Source of the DNA: an uncultured Flavihumibacter sp.
GTDB taxonomy: Bacteria; Bacteroidota; Bacteroidia; Chitinophagales; Chitinophagaceae
DNA: 24,141 bases
Direction of reading: 5' to 3'
Assembly: GCA_946482545.1 (NCBI GenBank)
Contig: CAMLRX010000078.1
Location: 1 to 24,141 of the forward strand
Shown: one piece after another, positions 10,233-18,810 of the stretch
Layout of the letters: every line of letters begins with the position of its first letter
Numbering within the stretch: position 1 is the first letter of the stretch
Program-made: the position numbers and the translations under genes
The notes under the pieces: model-generated
What the model was told of the DNA's origin: nothing
What the model saw: only the letters and a program-made list of their open reading frames with translations
Databases searched by the model: none

Positions 10233-11357
10233 TTAAGTTGAATGAATTAATTCCTCTTTTGCCGATTCAGCATCCGTCTCTTTGGGCAACCGGTTGTGCC
10301 ACCAGCTTGCCAGGGCCGATCCGGTAACATTCATCAGGGGCGCAAACACCGCCGCAGCCAGTCCCACCGTGGCCACTTTACCCATTTCCTTCGCGATGCC
10401 CGATGCCAGTCCGGCATTCTGCATTCCCACTTCTATTGCGATGGTGCGGCAATCTTTTTCTGGCATCCTGAACAGCCTTCCGCTCCAATAACCCAGTAAA
10501 TACCCGAACACATTGTGCACCAGCGCCAGCACGATCAGCAAAGCGCCTATCTTCAGGAGATGGTCTCTTCCCGCAGCAGTGATGATGGTAACGATGGCGG
10601 CGATACTGAACATGGAGATAAAGGGCATCGCATCGTCGAGCCATTGTATCCTTCCTTTTAAAAGCCTGTTGAATAAGAGCCCCGCCCCTATTGGGATGAT
10701 GATCATTTTCAGGATATCCCACATCATGCTCAGCACATCAATTTCCACCAGCGCTCCGGCAAGCAGGCGCATGAGCAATGGCGTTACCAACGGCGCAATC
10801 AACGTGGTAATGGAGGTGATGGTTACAGAAAGTGCCAGATTGGCCTTTGCGAGGTAAGCCATTACGTTGGAAGCGAGTCCGCTGGGTGAACAACCGATCA
10901 GGATGATGCCCGCGGCGATCTCTGGCTCAAGTCCGGAAACGCCCGCCAGCGCATAACCGAGAAAAGGCATAATGGTGAACTGGCTCAGCACACCGATCAA
11001 TACGCCTTTCGGCGACCGGGCGATGGCCGCGAAATCTTTCCAACCCATCGAAGACCCCATACCGAACATCAGCACCTGTATCAATGGAATAATGGCGCCG
11101 CTCAATTTAAAATCGCCCCATTGCAAAAAATAGCCGGGATGAAACATGGCCAGCGCTACCGAAGCGAAGATGAAAGCAGTAAACGACATCCCTTTTAAAA
11201 CAGGACTGCCACGGAATGCCAGTGCAATGCACACAAATGAAAGACTGAGCGCCCAGCCTGTTATGCTGATATTGCCGCTAAACCAACATACAGCCGCAGC
11301 AATCATGCAAATCACCGAAAGCCCGTAAAAAAGTGTAGTATATTTTTTAAATGACAT
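10233..11357 (-). CDS. Bile acid:sodium symporter (BASS/SBF) family transporter
   Basis: 374-residue inner-membrane protein with about ten hydrophobic segments. SBF landmarks are present: GMGSSMGWKDFAAIARSPKGV, then a Q-x3-MP turn (LSQFTIMPFLGYALAG), the core GCSPSGLASNVMAYLAKAN followed by LSVTITSITTL, and the second-repeat VGMQNAGLASGIAKE. The family moves organic anions with Na+, including bile acids, pyruvate (plant BASS2) and pantothenate. Beside a sugar-acid dehydratase and an aldolase-like enzyme, uptake of an aldonate, keto-deoxy acid or pyruvate is a reasonable inference. I chose the ATG at 11357 (MSFKKYTTLF). The frame extends to 11453, but the extra 32 residues would overlap the end of the kinase gene (stop at 11389) and look non-native before the first membrane segment. 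It lies 31 bases after the kinase gene. Confidence 0.88.
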   Translation of the reverse strand: MSFKKYTTLFYGLSVICMIAAAVCWFSGNISITGWALSLSFVCIALAFRGSPVLKGMSFTAFIFASVALAMFHPGYFLQWGDFKLSGAIIPLIQVLMFGMGSSMGWKDFAAIARSPKGVLIGVLSQFTIMPFLGYALAGVSGLEPEIAAGIILIGCSPSGLASNVMAYLAKANLALSVTITSITTLIAPLVTPLLMRLLAGALVEIDVLSMMWDILKMIIIPIGAGLLFNRLLKGRIQWLDDAMPFISMFSIAAIVTIITAAGRDHLLKIGALLIVLALVHNVFGYLLGYWSGRLFRMPEKDCRTIAIEVGMQNAGLASGIAKEMGKVATVGLAAAVFAPLMNVTGSALASWWHNRLPKETDAESAKEELIHST

Positions 11358-11388
11358 AAGCAACCGTTGATCAAAATGAAGAATAAAA

Positions 11389-12906
11389 CTATGGGTGCTG
11401 TAAAGCGGCAATCGCTTCAAACTCGCCCGACAACTTTGTACTGAGCCGTTCAAATATTTTATAGTACTTCATATACAGCTTGTGCACCTGCTTGTCCGGT
11501 GTTACCATATCAGCCAGCACCACCGTTTTCGCGGCTTCTTCCAGCGAAGCGTATATGCCCATTTCAGTAGCGCTCAGCAGGTAAGCGCCGTAGCTCACAC
11601 TGTGGTAATGCTGCCTTAAACGAACGGGCTTATTGTAAATATGCGACACTAGTTGCGTGAAAAACGGAATGCTTCCGAAACTACCGTTAATGCACAGACT
11701 ATTTATTTTACGGTGCTCCTCCAGGGTTTTGCCGATGCTGTATATTTCATATAGAATTCCTTCAATAGTGGCACGTACAAAATGTGCCTTTTCGTGTTTG
11801 ATATTCATCCCGAAATACACACCGCGCGCATTAGCGTTCCAGATGGGCGCACGTTCCCCGAGCAGGTAAGGCAGGAAGAGCAACCCATCGGAGCCGGGCG
11901 CTACTTTAGACGCTTCGCTGATGAGTTCCATCATACTCTGTTCGATATCGAAGAGGTTCCTGAAATCGCCGAATTGCCTCGTGAACCATTCAAAAATAAC
12001 CCCGCCGTTGTTGGTGGGACCACCGGAAACGTAGAGGTTTTCGGTAAGCAGGTAGTTGAAGAAACGCTGTTTCTCATCCTGCAGTACTTTATTGCCCATC
12101 ACACGTACGGCGCCACTGTCTTCCACGGTAATGGTGGCCATTCCTTCGCCGTTCACGCCATCGCCCAGTATGGCCATGCATCCGTCGCTGGAACCCACGA
12201 GTATCGTGGTATCGGCAGGCAGCCCCAGCGAGGTCTGGTGGGCCTTGCTCAGTTTCCCCGCTTTGGTAAAAACGGGAACGGGGTCGGGCAACATACCCGC
12301 GTTGATGCCCGCGAATTTCAATGCATCGGCATCCCATTTGATCTTGTGTATGTTGAGTAACCCGGTGGCGGAGGCGATGCTGTAATCGATCATATACTCC
12401 CCGGTAAGTTGCTGAAGAATATACGCTTTAAGAGAAAGGAATTTACTAACCTGTTTGAATTTATCCTTTTCATTGTTTTTGATCCACGCGATTTTGGTGA
12501 GTGGTGACATCGGGTGCAGCGGCGTTCCCGTTGCATTGTAAATCCTTTTTCCGAGTGAAGAACCTTTCAGCGTTTCCGCTTCCTTTATCGCCCTGTTATC
12601 GGCCCAGGTAATGGCGTTGCCCATCGGGTTGCCTTTTTTATCCACGGCCAGCACGCTATGCATGGAGGAACTGAAACAGATGCGCGACACCCGGTATTTC
12701 TTCGGATGAATCATCTCGTTCAGCAGGTTCTTCAGCACATACAACATGGTGATGAATACCTGATCGGGATCCTGTTCGCTGTAATCCGGCTCACTGTGGA
12801 AGGTAGGACAATACCCTTTGAGTGAACCGATGATATTGCCTTTCAGGTCGAAGGCATACACCCTTACCGCGTTCGTTCCTAATTCTATGGTGATGATACA
12901 TTCCAT
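11389..12906 (-). CDS. FGGY family carbohydrate kinase, gluconokinase-like, with altered nucleotide-binding motifs
   Basis: 505 residues matching FGGY sugar kinases of the gluconokinase group. SSSMHS (79-84), ITWADNR (99-105) and GTPLHPMSPLTKI (127-139) are typical of that group, and the catalytic base Asp241 in GSSDGCMAILG is kept. Three positions deviate. The first phosphate motif is IELGT (Glu8) where Asp is normal. The second reads TVEDSGAVR (Glu262-Asp263) where GTSGA is expected. The adenosine-motif region reads NGSFGS instead of a glycine-rich GGxA run. The frame is intact with no stop or shift. It may be a kinase with altered nucleotide handling, a sugar-acid sensor, or simply a diverged kinase; I cannot tell which. 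It starts 7 bases after the AraC-family gene, so the two are almost certainly co-transcribed. Likely substrates are gluconate or another aldonate or keto-deoxy acid. Confidence 0.85.
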   Translation of the reverse strand: MECIITIELGTNAVRVYAFDLKGNIIGSLKGYCPTFHSEPDYSEQDPDQVFITMLYVLKNLLNEMIHPKKYRVSRICFSSSMHSVLAVDKKGNPMGNAITWADNRAIKEAETLKGSSLGKRIYNATGTPLHPMSPLTKIAWIKNNEKDKFKQVSKFLSLKAYILQQLTGEYMIDYSIASATGLLNIHKIKWDADALKFAGINAGMLPDPVPVFTKAGKLSKAHQTSLGLPADTTILVGSSDGCMAILGDGVNGEGMATITVEDSGAVRVMGNKVLQDEKQRFFNYLLTENLYVSGGPTNNGGVIFEWFTRQFGDFRNLFDIEQSMMELISEASKVAPGSDGLLFLPYLLGERAPIWNANARGVYFGMNIKHEKAHFVRATIEGILYEIYSIGKTLEEHRKINSLCINGSFGSIPFFTQLVSHIYNKPVRLRQHYHSVSYGAYLLSATEMGIYASLEEAAKTVVLADMVTPDKQVHKLYMKYYKIFERLSTKLSGEFEAIAALQHP

Positions 12907-12913
12907 GGTCCGC

Positions 12914-13801
12914 TTATTTAGTACGAGAATGATTTTTTCTGAACTGACTTGGCGTATATCCCGTCAATTTTTTAAAGGTGGTGGAAAAATGCTGGGAAGA
13001 ATAGAACCCTGTATCAAAAGCGATATCCGTCAAACTCACATCGGGTCGTTTCAACAATTTCATGGCTTCTGAAATCCTGATGTTAATGAGATAACTGAGT
13101 GGAGAGAACCCGGAATAGCTTTTCACTTTCTCGTTGAAGAGTGTGGTGCCCAGTCCAACGAAACCAGCCATTTCGTCTACCGTCCACTGGTGGGAAAGGT
13201 TCTTTCGGAGTTCCTGTTCCAGTTCCATAAATGTTTTGGGGAAGTCCCTGCCGGGGTTGCTCATCCTGGTGCATTGCCTTGCCAGTTGTATCAGCAGGTC
13301 ATCCAACAAATGATTGACCCTTGTTTCGAAACCGATATCCTTATTAAACAATTCCGTTTGTATGTTCCGGAGTATGGCGCCAGCTTCCTGGCATTTGTGC
13401 AGCACGGGCGTGTGGTCCCTTTGCAGCATTTTGCAGATGGCGATGTTCTCGGCTGCGGAAAGTCCGCTCCAGGACCCGGTGGCCAGCGGGCATTCCTCGT
13501 TCCTGGTAATCTGCAGGTAGAGCCATAAGAAAGTGCCGATCTCCAATACATCATCCGGACTGCCGAAAGCCGCTCCAGGCAATACCAGCGCCACATCTCC
13601 GGGAAAGAGCGTATAGTTCCGCCCTTCTATCTTCCATTCAAATTTACCATCCTGGATAAAATAGAAACGCAAACAATTTTCAGCAGCGCAGGGAAAGCCA
13701 TGCAGGTGGATAGCAGAATTCTTCACCACCCCGATTTCCAGGATATGCGGGAACAATTTAAGTTCCGGTGCAGTATGTTGGCGAAGTACAAACTGGTTCA
13801 T
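12914..13801 (-). CDS. AraC family transcriptional regulator
   Basis: 295-residue one-component regulator. The N-terminal half (about 1-150) resembles a cupin-type sensor domain (NYTLFPGDVALVLPGAAFG). The C-terminal hundred residues form the double helix-turn-helix of AraC/XylS: WTVDEMAGFVGLGTTLFNEK then LTDIAFDTGFYSSQHFSTTFKK with the family ending GYTPSQFRK. It has no membrane segments or kinase domain, so it is not a hybrid two-component regulator of the kind that controls many Bacteroidota hemicellulose loci. It is transcribed divergently from the SusC gene across a 225-base gap and heads the kinase-transporter-aldolase-dehydratase block. I infer that it controls both arms in response to a sugar or sugar acid. 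The effector is not deducible. Confidence 0.92.
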   Translation of the reverse strand: MNQFVLRQHTAPELKLFPHILEIGVVKNSAIHLHGFPCAAENCLRFYFIQDGKFEWKIEGRNYTLFPGDVALVLPGAAFGSPDDVLEIGTFLWLYLQITRNEECPLATGSWSGLSAAENIAICKMLQRDHTPVLHKCQEAGAILRNIQTELFNKDIGFETRVNHLLDDLLIQLARQCTRMSNPGRDFPKTFMELEQELRKNLSHQWTVDEMAGFVGLGTTLFNEKVKSYSGFSPLSYLINIRISEAMKLLKRPDVSLTDIAFDTGFYSSQHFSTTFKKLTGYTPSQFRKNHSRTK

Positions 13802-14026
13802 AAGCAGGATCGGGTATAAATGAACAACTTATATCCGGGCAATCGTTTAATGATAACAGTAGTAAAGAAAGGGAAAATACATGTATTGAATTTACAAAAT
13901 TCAACGATGTTAAATATTGGAAGTTATTGCCTGATGATGTGTCTACTTTAGCGATACGATTGTTAAACCTACCAGCAGAAAGTTCCTCTTTCTGAATCAT
14001 ATTTTTTAAACAAAACGACTTGCTTT
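13802..14026. promoter_or_regulatory. Divergent intergenic region between the AraC-family and SusC genes
   Basis: The only sizeable gene-free stretch in the window (225 bases), noticeably AT-richer than the genes. It must hold the promoters of both divergent operons. I looked for the Bacteroidota TTG/TAnnTTTG promoter and found no clean match. The nearest on the + strand is TACTTTAG at 13944-13951, with one mismatch and a badly spaced TTG. A perfect inverted repeat lies at 13886-13904, and a weaker pair, CAATCGT near 13840 and ACGATTG near 13955, could also be regulator half-sites. No small open frame here looks coding. Confidence 0.6.
13886..13904. promoter_or_regulatory. Perfect 8-bp inverted repeat, candidate operator
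   Basis: The sequence TTGAATTT-ACA-AAATTCAA is a perfect dyad with a 3-base centre, placed 85 bases from the AraC-family start and about 120 bases from the SusC start. Its position between two divergent operons suggests a regulator site. AraC-family proteins more often bind direct repeats, so a different factor, or chance in AT-rich DNA, remains possible. Confidence 0.4.
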
Positions 14027-17000
14027 ATGAATGTACATCTGCCGCTCAGGCTTAAGCCTGGCTTTTACAGGCTGTTCATTTCCACCCTATTTTTTTTCAC
14101 CGTACATGCCGCCAGCGCTCAAAGAGTGACCGGTACTGTTACCGATGAAAAGAACCAACCGCTGAATGGTGCCACCGTTGCCGCCAAAGGCACTTCCAAT
14201 GCCACCACCACCGATGCTTCCGGCAACTTCAGTATCAATGCCGGTGGAAGCAACATCATCGTGGTGAGCAATGTAGGCTACGGCACACAGGAAATAACCC
14301 TGAATGGAAGAACCACACTTTCCGTTACCATGTACCGCGCTGAAGGCAACAACCTTGACATGGTGGTGGTAACAGCATTGGGCATCAAAAGGGAATCCAA
14401 AAAACTGGGTTATTCCGCTGAAACCGTAAGGGTGAACGAAATGCAACAGAACCGCACCATCAACATGATGGGCGCACTGGAAGGAAAAGTGGCCGGCCTG
14501 GACATTTCTCCACCTAGTTCCGGCGCGGGCGCCAGCACCAAGATCCGCTTACGCGGACAGTCCGCCTTTAATGGCGCCAACAACGCTCCGCTCATCGTAA
14601 TCAACGGGCTACCCATGGACCAGGGCGCAAGGGGCGCTGCAGGCAACAACTCTCTGGACCTCGGCGACAACATGCAACAGATCAACCCCGATGATATCGA
14701 AAGCATGACCGTACTGAAAGGCGCTACTGCCGCAGCACTTTATGGTTCCAGGGCCGCCAATGGTGCCATCATCATCACCACAAAGAACGGAGCGAAGAAT
14801 ACCGGCCTGGGCGTGGAATTCATCTCCAACTATTCCCGTGATGAAGTACTTGATTTTACCGATTACCAGATGGAATACGGTCAGGGCCAGGCAGGGGTAA
14901 GGCCCACCACACAAGGCCAGGCCATCACTACCGGACAATTCGGCTGGGGCGCGAAACTGGACGGTGCACCCACCATACAGTTTGATGGCGTACAACGCCC
15001 TTATGTGGCGCACCCCAACAGGATCAAAGAATTCTACCGCACCGGCACCACCTTTACCAATACCATCGCTTTTTCCGGCGGCAACGCCACCAGCAGCTTC
15101 AGGGCATCCTACTCCAACCAGGAAGCGAAAGGCATTGCGCCCAACAACACCTACTATAAAAGAATTTTCAACCTTGGTGTGAACCACAGCATATCCGATA
15201 AGCTTTCAGTAATGCTGAACATGAATTACACCAACGAAGAGAACAAAAACCCGCCGCAGGTGGGCGTACAGGGCGCAGGCTCACCCAACTTCCTTAACCG
15301 CATCGCCAATTCCATTGGCCTGGATGTGCTGAAAGAAAAAGCAGTGGCACCCAATGGAACGGAAACACAAACCTCCGGTTTCCAGACCACACTTTTCAAC
15401 CCCTATTTCCTGATGCCAAGGCAGTTCATCATCAACAAAAGAGACCGCCTGCTGGGTACCGCTACCATCAAATACGACTTCACCAAATGGCTGTACCTGC
15501 AAGGCCGGATGAACATGGATTACGGCGTTTCTTTCCTGGAACAGAATTTCCCCACCGGCGTAGGCACTTCCACCCCACTCAACCAGGCGGGCACAGGCTT
15601 CAACGGCACTTACAGCGCCAACTCCTCCACCAACAGACAGATCAACGCCGATTTCCTGCTGGGCGGTAACCACCAGTTCGGAGATTTCTCCATTGACCTG
15701 AGTGTTGGGGGAAACATCTACACCAATTACAGCCGCACTTCCAACTTAAGCGTACTGGACTTCGTAGTGAGAGACCTTTATTCATTTGAAAACGGGCTTA
15801 ACAAATCTGATCCTAATAATCCCACCAACTTCACGGTGTATAGGGAAAGGGTGAATTCGCTGTACGGGTTCGCGGAATTCGGTTATAAAAACCTGTTGTT
15901 TCTTAACGTGACCGGGCGCAACGACTGGTTCACGGTATTGAATCCAGCCAATAACAACTACTTCTACCCCTCCTTCAGCGGCAGCTTTATCTTTTCTGAA
16001 CTGCTGAAAAGCCAGACCTGGCTCAACTATGGTAAACTGCGGGCGTCTTACGCAGATGTAGGCAGTGCAAACGGCATCAACGCCTTCACAGGCGTACTGG
16101 CTTATGGCATCCTTCCCAATCAGTTCAACGGGATGAGCCTAGGCACCATCGCCAACGCATCCAGTCCTAACCCGCTGCTCCGCCCGTTCAGCGTACGCGA
16201 AAAAGAGATCGGTATCGAACTGAAGATGTTTGGCAACAGGGTGAACCTGGATGTGGCCGCCTACGAAAAACAAACCAGGGACCAAATACTTACGGTAGAA
16301 ATCTCCAACACCACAGGTTATACGGGCACGCCGCTTAACCTCGGTTCCTTGCAGAACAGGGGCATAGAATTCATGCTGGAAGTGATCCCGGTAAAAAACA
16401 AAGATTTCACCTGGAGCAGCTCCTTCAATACCGCTACCAACAGCACCGAAGTACTCGCATTGGCACCGAATACCAACAGGCTGATCGTGGCTTCCTTCGG
16501 CGGCAACGAGTTCCTCGGCTCACTGGTGTATGAAGTAGGTAAACCATTGAACCAGTTGGCGGCGAAAACATACCTCCGCAACGCGAAAGGAGAAGTGGTC
16601 TTGGGCGACAATGGCCGTCTGCAAGCCAGCACAGGTCCGGATGTACTCTTCGGCAGCGCGTTGCCCAAATTCACCGGCGGATGGAACAATATATTCCGGT
16701 ACAAAAAACTGAGCATGCTGGTGCACTTCGATTACAAAGCAGGTGGTAAAGTAATTTCTTCCACCGCACTTAACGGACTGCGCCAGGGCCATACCAAAAA
16801 ATCGCTCATAGGCCGCGAAGGCGGCGTTATATTCCCGAGCGTGAAAGGCGATGGCACCCCCAACACTACTGCGGTGGACCCCCAGCTTTTCTACACCGAT
16901 TACCGCAACCTTCAGATCGCGGATCCTTTCGTTTTCAAATCAGACTTCATAAAACTGAGGAACATCACGCTTTCCTACGACTTCACCCAATTGGTGAGCA

Positions 17001-17188
17001 ACAAACTGAAATTCGTGAAGGGCCTGTCGCTCTCCGCTTCGTGCAGGAACGTGGCAATCATCAAGAAATACATCGATGACCTCGATCCTGAAGCGTTTGC
17101 CTCTTCCGGCGACAGCCGCGTAGGCTACGAACAAACAACGCTGCCCACCACACGCAACTATGGAGTGAACCTAAATGTGAAGTTCTAA
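14027..17188 (+). CDS. SusC/RagA family TonB-dependent outer-membrane transporter
   Basis: 1053-residue outer-membrane importer for oligosaccharides. The signal peptide ends AASAQ near residue 32. It is followed by a carboxypeptidase-regulatory-like beta-sandwich (RVTGTVTDEKNQPLNGATVAAKG), the SusC signature NLDMVVVTALGIKRESK, a plug domain (KVAGLDISPPSSGAGAS, IRLRGQSAFNGANNAPLIVINGLPM, and LKGATAAALYGSRAANGAIIITTK) and a beta-barrel ending in an aromatic Phe (NLNVKF). There is no N-terminal STN signalling domain, which fits regulation by the adjacent AraC-family protein rather than an anti-sigma pathway. The SusD partner starts 11 bases later. The identical context TTGCTTTATGAA surrounds both start codons (14020-14031 and 17193-17204). 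The glycan is not identifiable from this protein alone. Confidence 0.96.
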   Translation: MNVHLPLRLKPGFYRLFISTLFFFTVHAASAQRVTGTVTDEKNQPLNGATVAAKGTSNATTTDASGNFSINAGGSNIIVVSNVGYGTQEITLNGRTTLSVTMYRAEGNNLDMVVVTALGIKRESKKLGYSAETVRVNEMQQNRTINMMGALEGKVAGLDISPPSSGAGASTKIRLRGQSAFNGANNAPLIVINGLPMDQGARGAAGNNSLDLGDNMQQINPDDIESMTVLKGATAAALYGSRAANGAIIITTKNGAKNTGLGVEFISNYSRDEVLDFTDYQMEYGQGQAGVRPTTQGQAITTGQFGWGAKLDGAPTIQFDGVQRPYVAHPNRIKEFYRTGTTFTNTIAFSGGNATSSFRASYSNQEAKGIAPNNTYYKRIFNLGVNHSISDKLSVMLNMNYTNEENKNPPQVGVQGAGSPNFLNRIANSIGLDVLKEKAVAPNGTETQTSGFQTTLFNPYFLMPRQFIINKRDRLLGTATIKYDFTKWLYLQGRMNMDYGVSFLEQNFPTGVGTSTPLNQAGTGFNGTYSANSSTNRQINADFLLGGNHQFGDFSIDLSVGGNIYTNYSRTSNLSVLDFVVRDLYSFENGLNKSDPNNPTNFTVYRERVNSLYGFAEFGYKNLLFLNVTGRNDWFTVLNPANNNYFYPSFSGSFIFSELLKSQTWLNYGKLRASYADVGSANGINAFTGVLAYGILPNQFNGMSLGTIANASSPNPLLRPFSVREKEIGIELKMFGNRVNLDVAAYEKQTRDQILTVEISNTTGYTGTPLNLGSLQNRGIEFMLEVIPVKNKDFTWSSSFNTATNSTEVLALAPNTNRLIVASFGGNEFLGSLVYEVGKPLNQLAAKTYLRNAKGEVVLGDNGRLQASTGPDVLFGSALPKFTGGWNNIFRYKKLSMLVHFDYKAGGKVISSTALNGLRQGHTKKSLIGREGGVIFPSVKGDGTPNTTAVDPQLFYTDYRNLQIADPFVFKSDFIKLRNITLSYDFTQLVSNKLKFVKGLSLSASCRNVAIIKKYIDDLDPEAFASSGDSRVGYEQTTLPTTRNYGVNLNVKF

Positions 17189-17199
17189 ACTATTGCTTT

Positions 17200-18753
17200 A
17201 TGAAAAAGATCAACCGATATATATTATTGCCCGTCTCATTGTTTTTCCTCGCCAGTTGCGATAAGGAATTCGAGGAGATCAACACCAATCCTTATGCGCT
17301 CACTACTATTGAACCGGCTTTGTTGTTCACCAACGTGCAACGCCTCACCCACCCGGGATTCTGGGAAGGAGAGCAAACCATTGTACAGCAGTTTGTGAAC
17401 GCGTACAACACCGGGGCTACCGCGGGATTCAACTTTAATGAGGACAACAACAACTTTAATGTGCCCCGCTGGAACGACAACTACCCCAACTCCATTAAAC
17501 TGATTGAACAGATCATCAGTTTAGTGAAAGACAATCCCGATAAAGTAAACCTGTACAACCAAACGCGCATCTGGAAATCCTATATCTACATGACCCTGGT
17601 AGATACTTATGGGGATGTACCTTATTCACAAGCGGGCAAAGCCTTCCTGGAAGCGACCTTCTATCCTAAATATGATAAGGATGAGGTCATTTACGAGGCG
17701 CTGTACAACGAAATCAAAGCTGCGGTTGCTGCGCTGGATGGCACCAAGGCGGGTGTGAAGGAAGACCTTTTGTACGGAAGTGAGTCTTCCACCGACCAGG
17801 TCACCAAGTGGAAAAGGTTCGGCAACTCGCTGTTGCTCCGGATGGGCATGCGTTACTCGAAGATTGACGCGAACAAGGCCCGAAGCATCGTGCAGGAAGC
17901 TTACAATGCCGGCCTGATGCAAACCAACGCGGACAATGCCTTGATTAAATTCACCTCCGTGTACGTGAACCAGCTCAACAATGGTCCACGTGCCACAAAC
18001 CCATATTTCTACTACCTCGCGGAACCTTTCGTGAACAGAATGAAAAACTTCCGCGACCCGCGCCTGAAATACATCGCAGGAAAATACGCCGACCCCAACC
18101 AAGCGCTCGCGCTTACTCCTGACACCACGATGGCCGCGCAATTCGGGTTCCCGGTAGGCTATGACCAAACCAGCGTACTCAACTATCCTGGTTACAGAGG
18201 CACCAATGGTACAGGACAAAACTATTCGCAACTTAACTACGCCGTATTCGGCAGCGCCACGGCACCGGTATTCTATGCTACGAACGCACAAACAAAATTG
18301 CTGCTCGCGGAGGCCGCTCAAAGAGGATGGCTAACGGGACTTACAGGCGCGCTTACCGCGCAGCAATACTATGAGGCAGGCGTAAAAGCATCTATGGATG
18401 AATATTCCCTCTACCCCAACGTGCCCGCAGTTGCCATACCGGAAGCCGCACAGAACAGCTACCTTACTATGCCGGGCGTGGCCTGGAATGCGGGCAACGC
18501 GCTGGAGCTCATCAATACGCAATACTGGATCGCGAGCCTGGGCAATGGCGCCGAAGGATTCGCCAACTTCAGAAGAAGCGGATTTCCTACGCTTACACCT
18601 AACGGTTACAACAACCTGCTCCAGGGAGGATTCGCAAGAAGGTTCGCCTACCCCAACGAAGAATCCGCCAGGAACAATGCCAATTACCAGGAAGCCGTAA
18701 CCAGCATGGGCGGACAAGATAATCTTACTACCAGGATATTCTGGGACAACTAA
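17200..18753 (+). CDS. SusD/RagB family outer-membrane glycan-binding lipoprotein
   Basis: 517-residue surface lipoprotein partner of the SusC protein. A lipoprotein signal with lipobox LASC puts the acylated Cys at residue 20. The N-terminal EEINTNPYALTTIEPALLFTNVQ and the TPR-like segment VDTYGDVPYSQAGKAF mark the SusD-like group. The C-terminal part has many Asn and aromatic residues, common in the glycan-binding face. It caps the SusC barrel and delivers oligosaccharides. The next gene in the operon begins 57 bases later and encodes a catabolic enzyme rather than a surface glycan-binding protein or glycosidase, which is unusual for a SusCD operon. Confidence 0.95.
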   Translation: MKKINRYILLPVSLFFLASCDKEFEEINTNPYALTTIEPALLFTNVQRLTHPGFWEGEQTIVQQFVNAYNTGATAGFNFNEDNNNFNVPRWNDNYPNSIKLIEQIISLVKDNPDKVNLYNQTRIWKSYIYMTLVDTYGDVPYSQAGKAFLEATFYPKYDKDEVIYEALYNEIKAAVAALDGTKAGVKEDLLYGSESSTDQVTKWKRFGNSLLLRMGMRYSKIDANKARSIVQEAYNAGLMQTNADNALIKFTSVYVNQLNNGPRATNPYFYYLAEPFVNRMKNFRDPRLKYIAGKYADPNQALALTPDTTMAAQFGFPVGYDQTSVLNYPGYRGTNGTGQNYSQLNYAVFGSATAPVFYATNAQTKLLLAEAAQRGWLTGLTGALTAQQYYEAGVKASMDEYSLYPNVPAVAIPEAAQNSYLTMPGVAWNAGNALELINTQYWIASLGNGAEGFANFRRSGFPTLTPNGYNNLLQGGFARRFAYPNEESARNNANYQEAVTSMGGQDNLTTRIFWDN

Positions 18754-18810
18754 CCGGTTCAGGAAGCGGTTACAGTGAAAACAACAGCAGGCAGCGATCA
18801 AATTTTCATC

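Noticed and set aside
11358..11453. A 32-residue N-terminal extension of the BASS transporter from an upstream ATG
   Set aside because: It would overlap the last 65 bases of the kinase gene, and the extension is polar and unlike the family. MSFKKYTTLF at 11357 gives a normal start just before the first membrane helix.
13944..13951. TACTTTAG as a -7 box for the SusC promoter
   Set aside because: It has one mismatch to TAnnTTTG, and the nearest TTG is only 14 bases upstream instead of about 19, so it is too weak to annotate as a promoter.
14020..17204. The identical 12-mer TTGCTTTATGAA at both the SusC and SusD starts as a regulatory element
   Set aside because: It is a real match but short, and it spans start codons in AT-rich leaders. 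It could reflect translation-initiation preference or chance, so it is only noted in the SusC entry.
18775..18810. The GTG start for the semialdehyde dehydrogenase
   Set aside because: It adds 12 residues with no family match; the ATG at 18811 gives the usual length.
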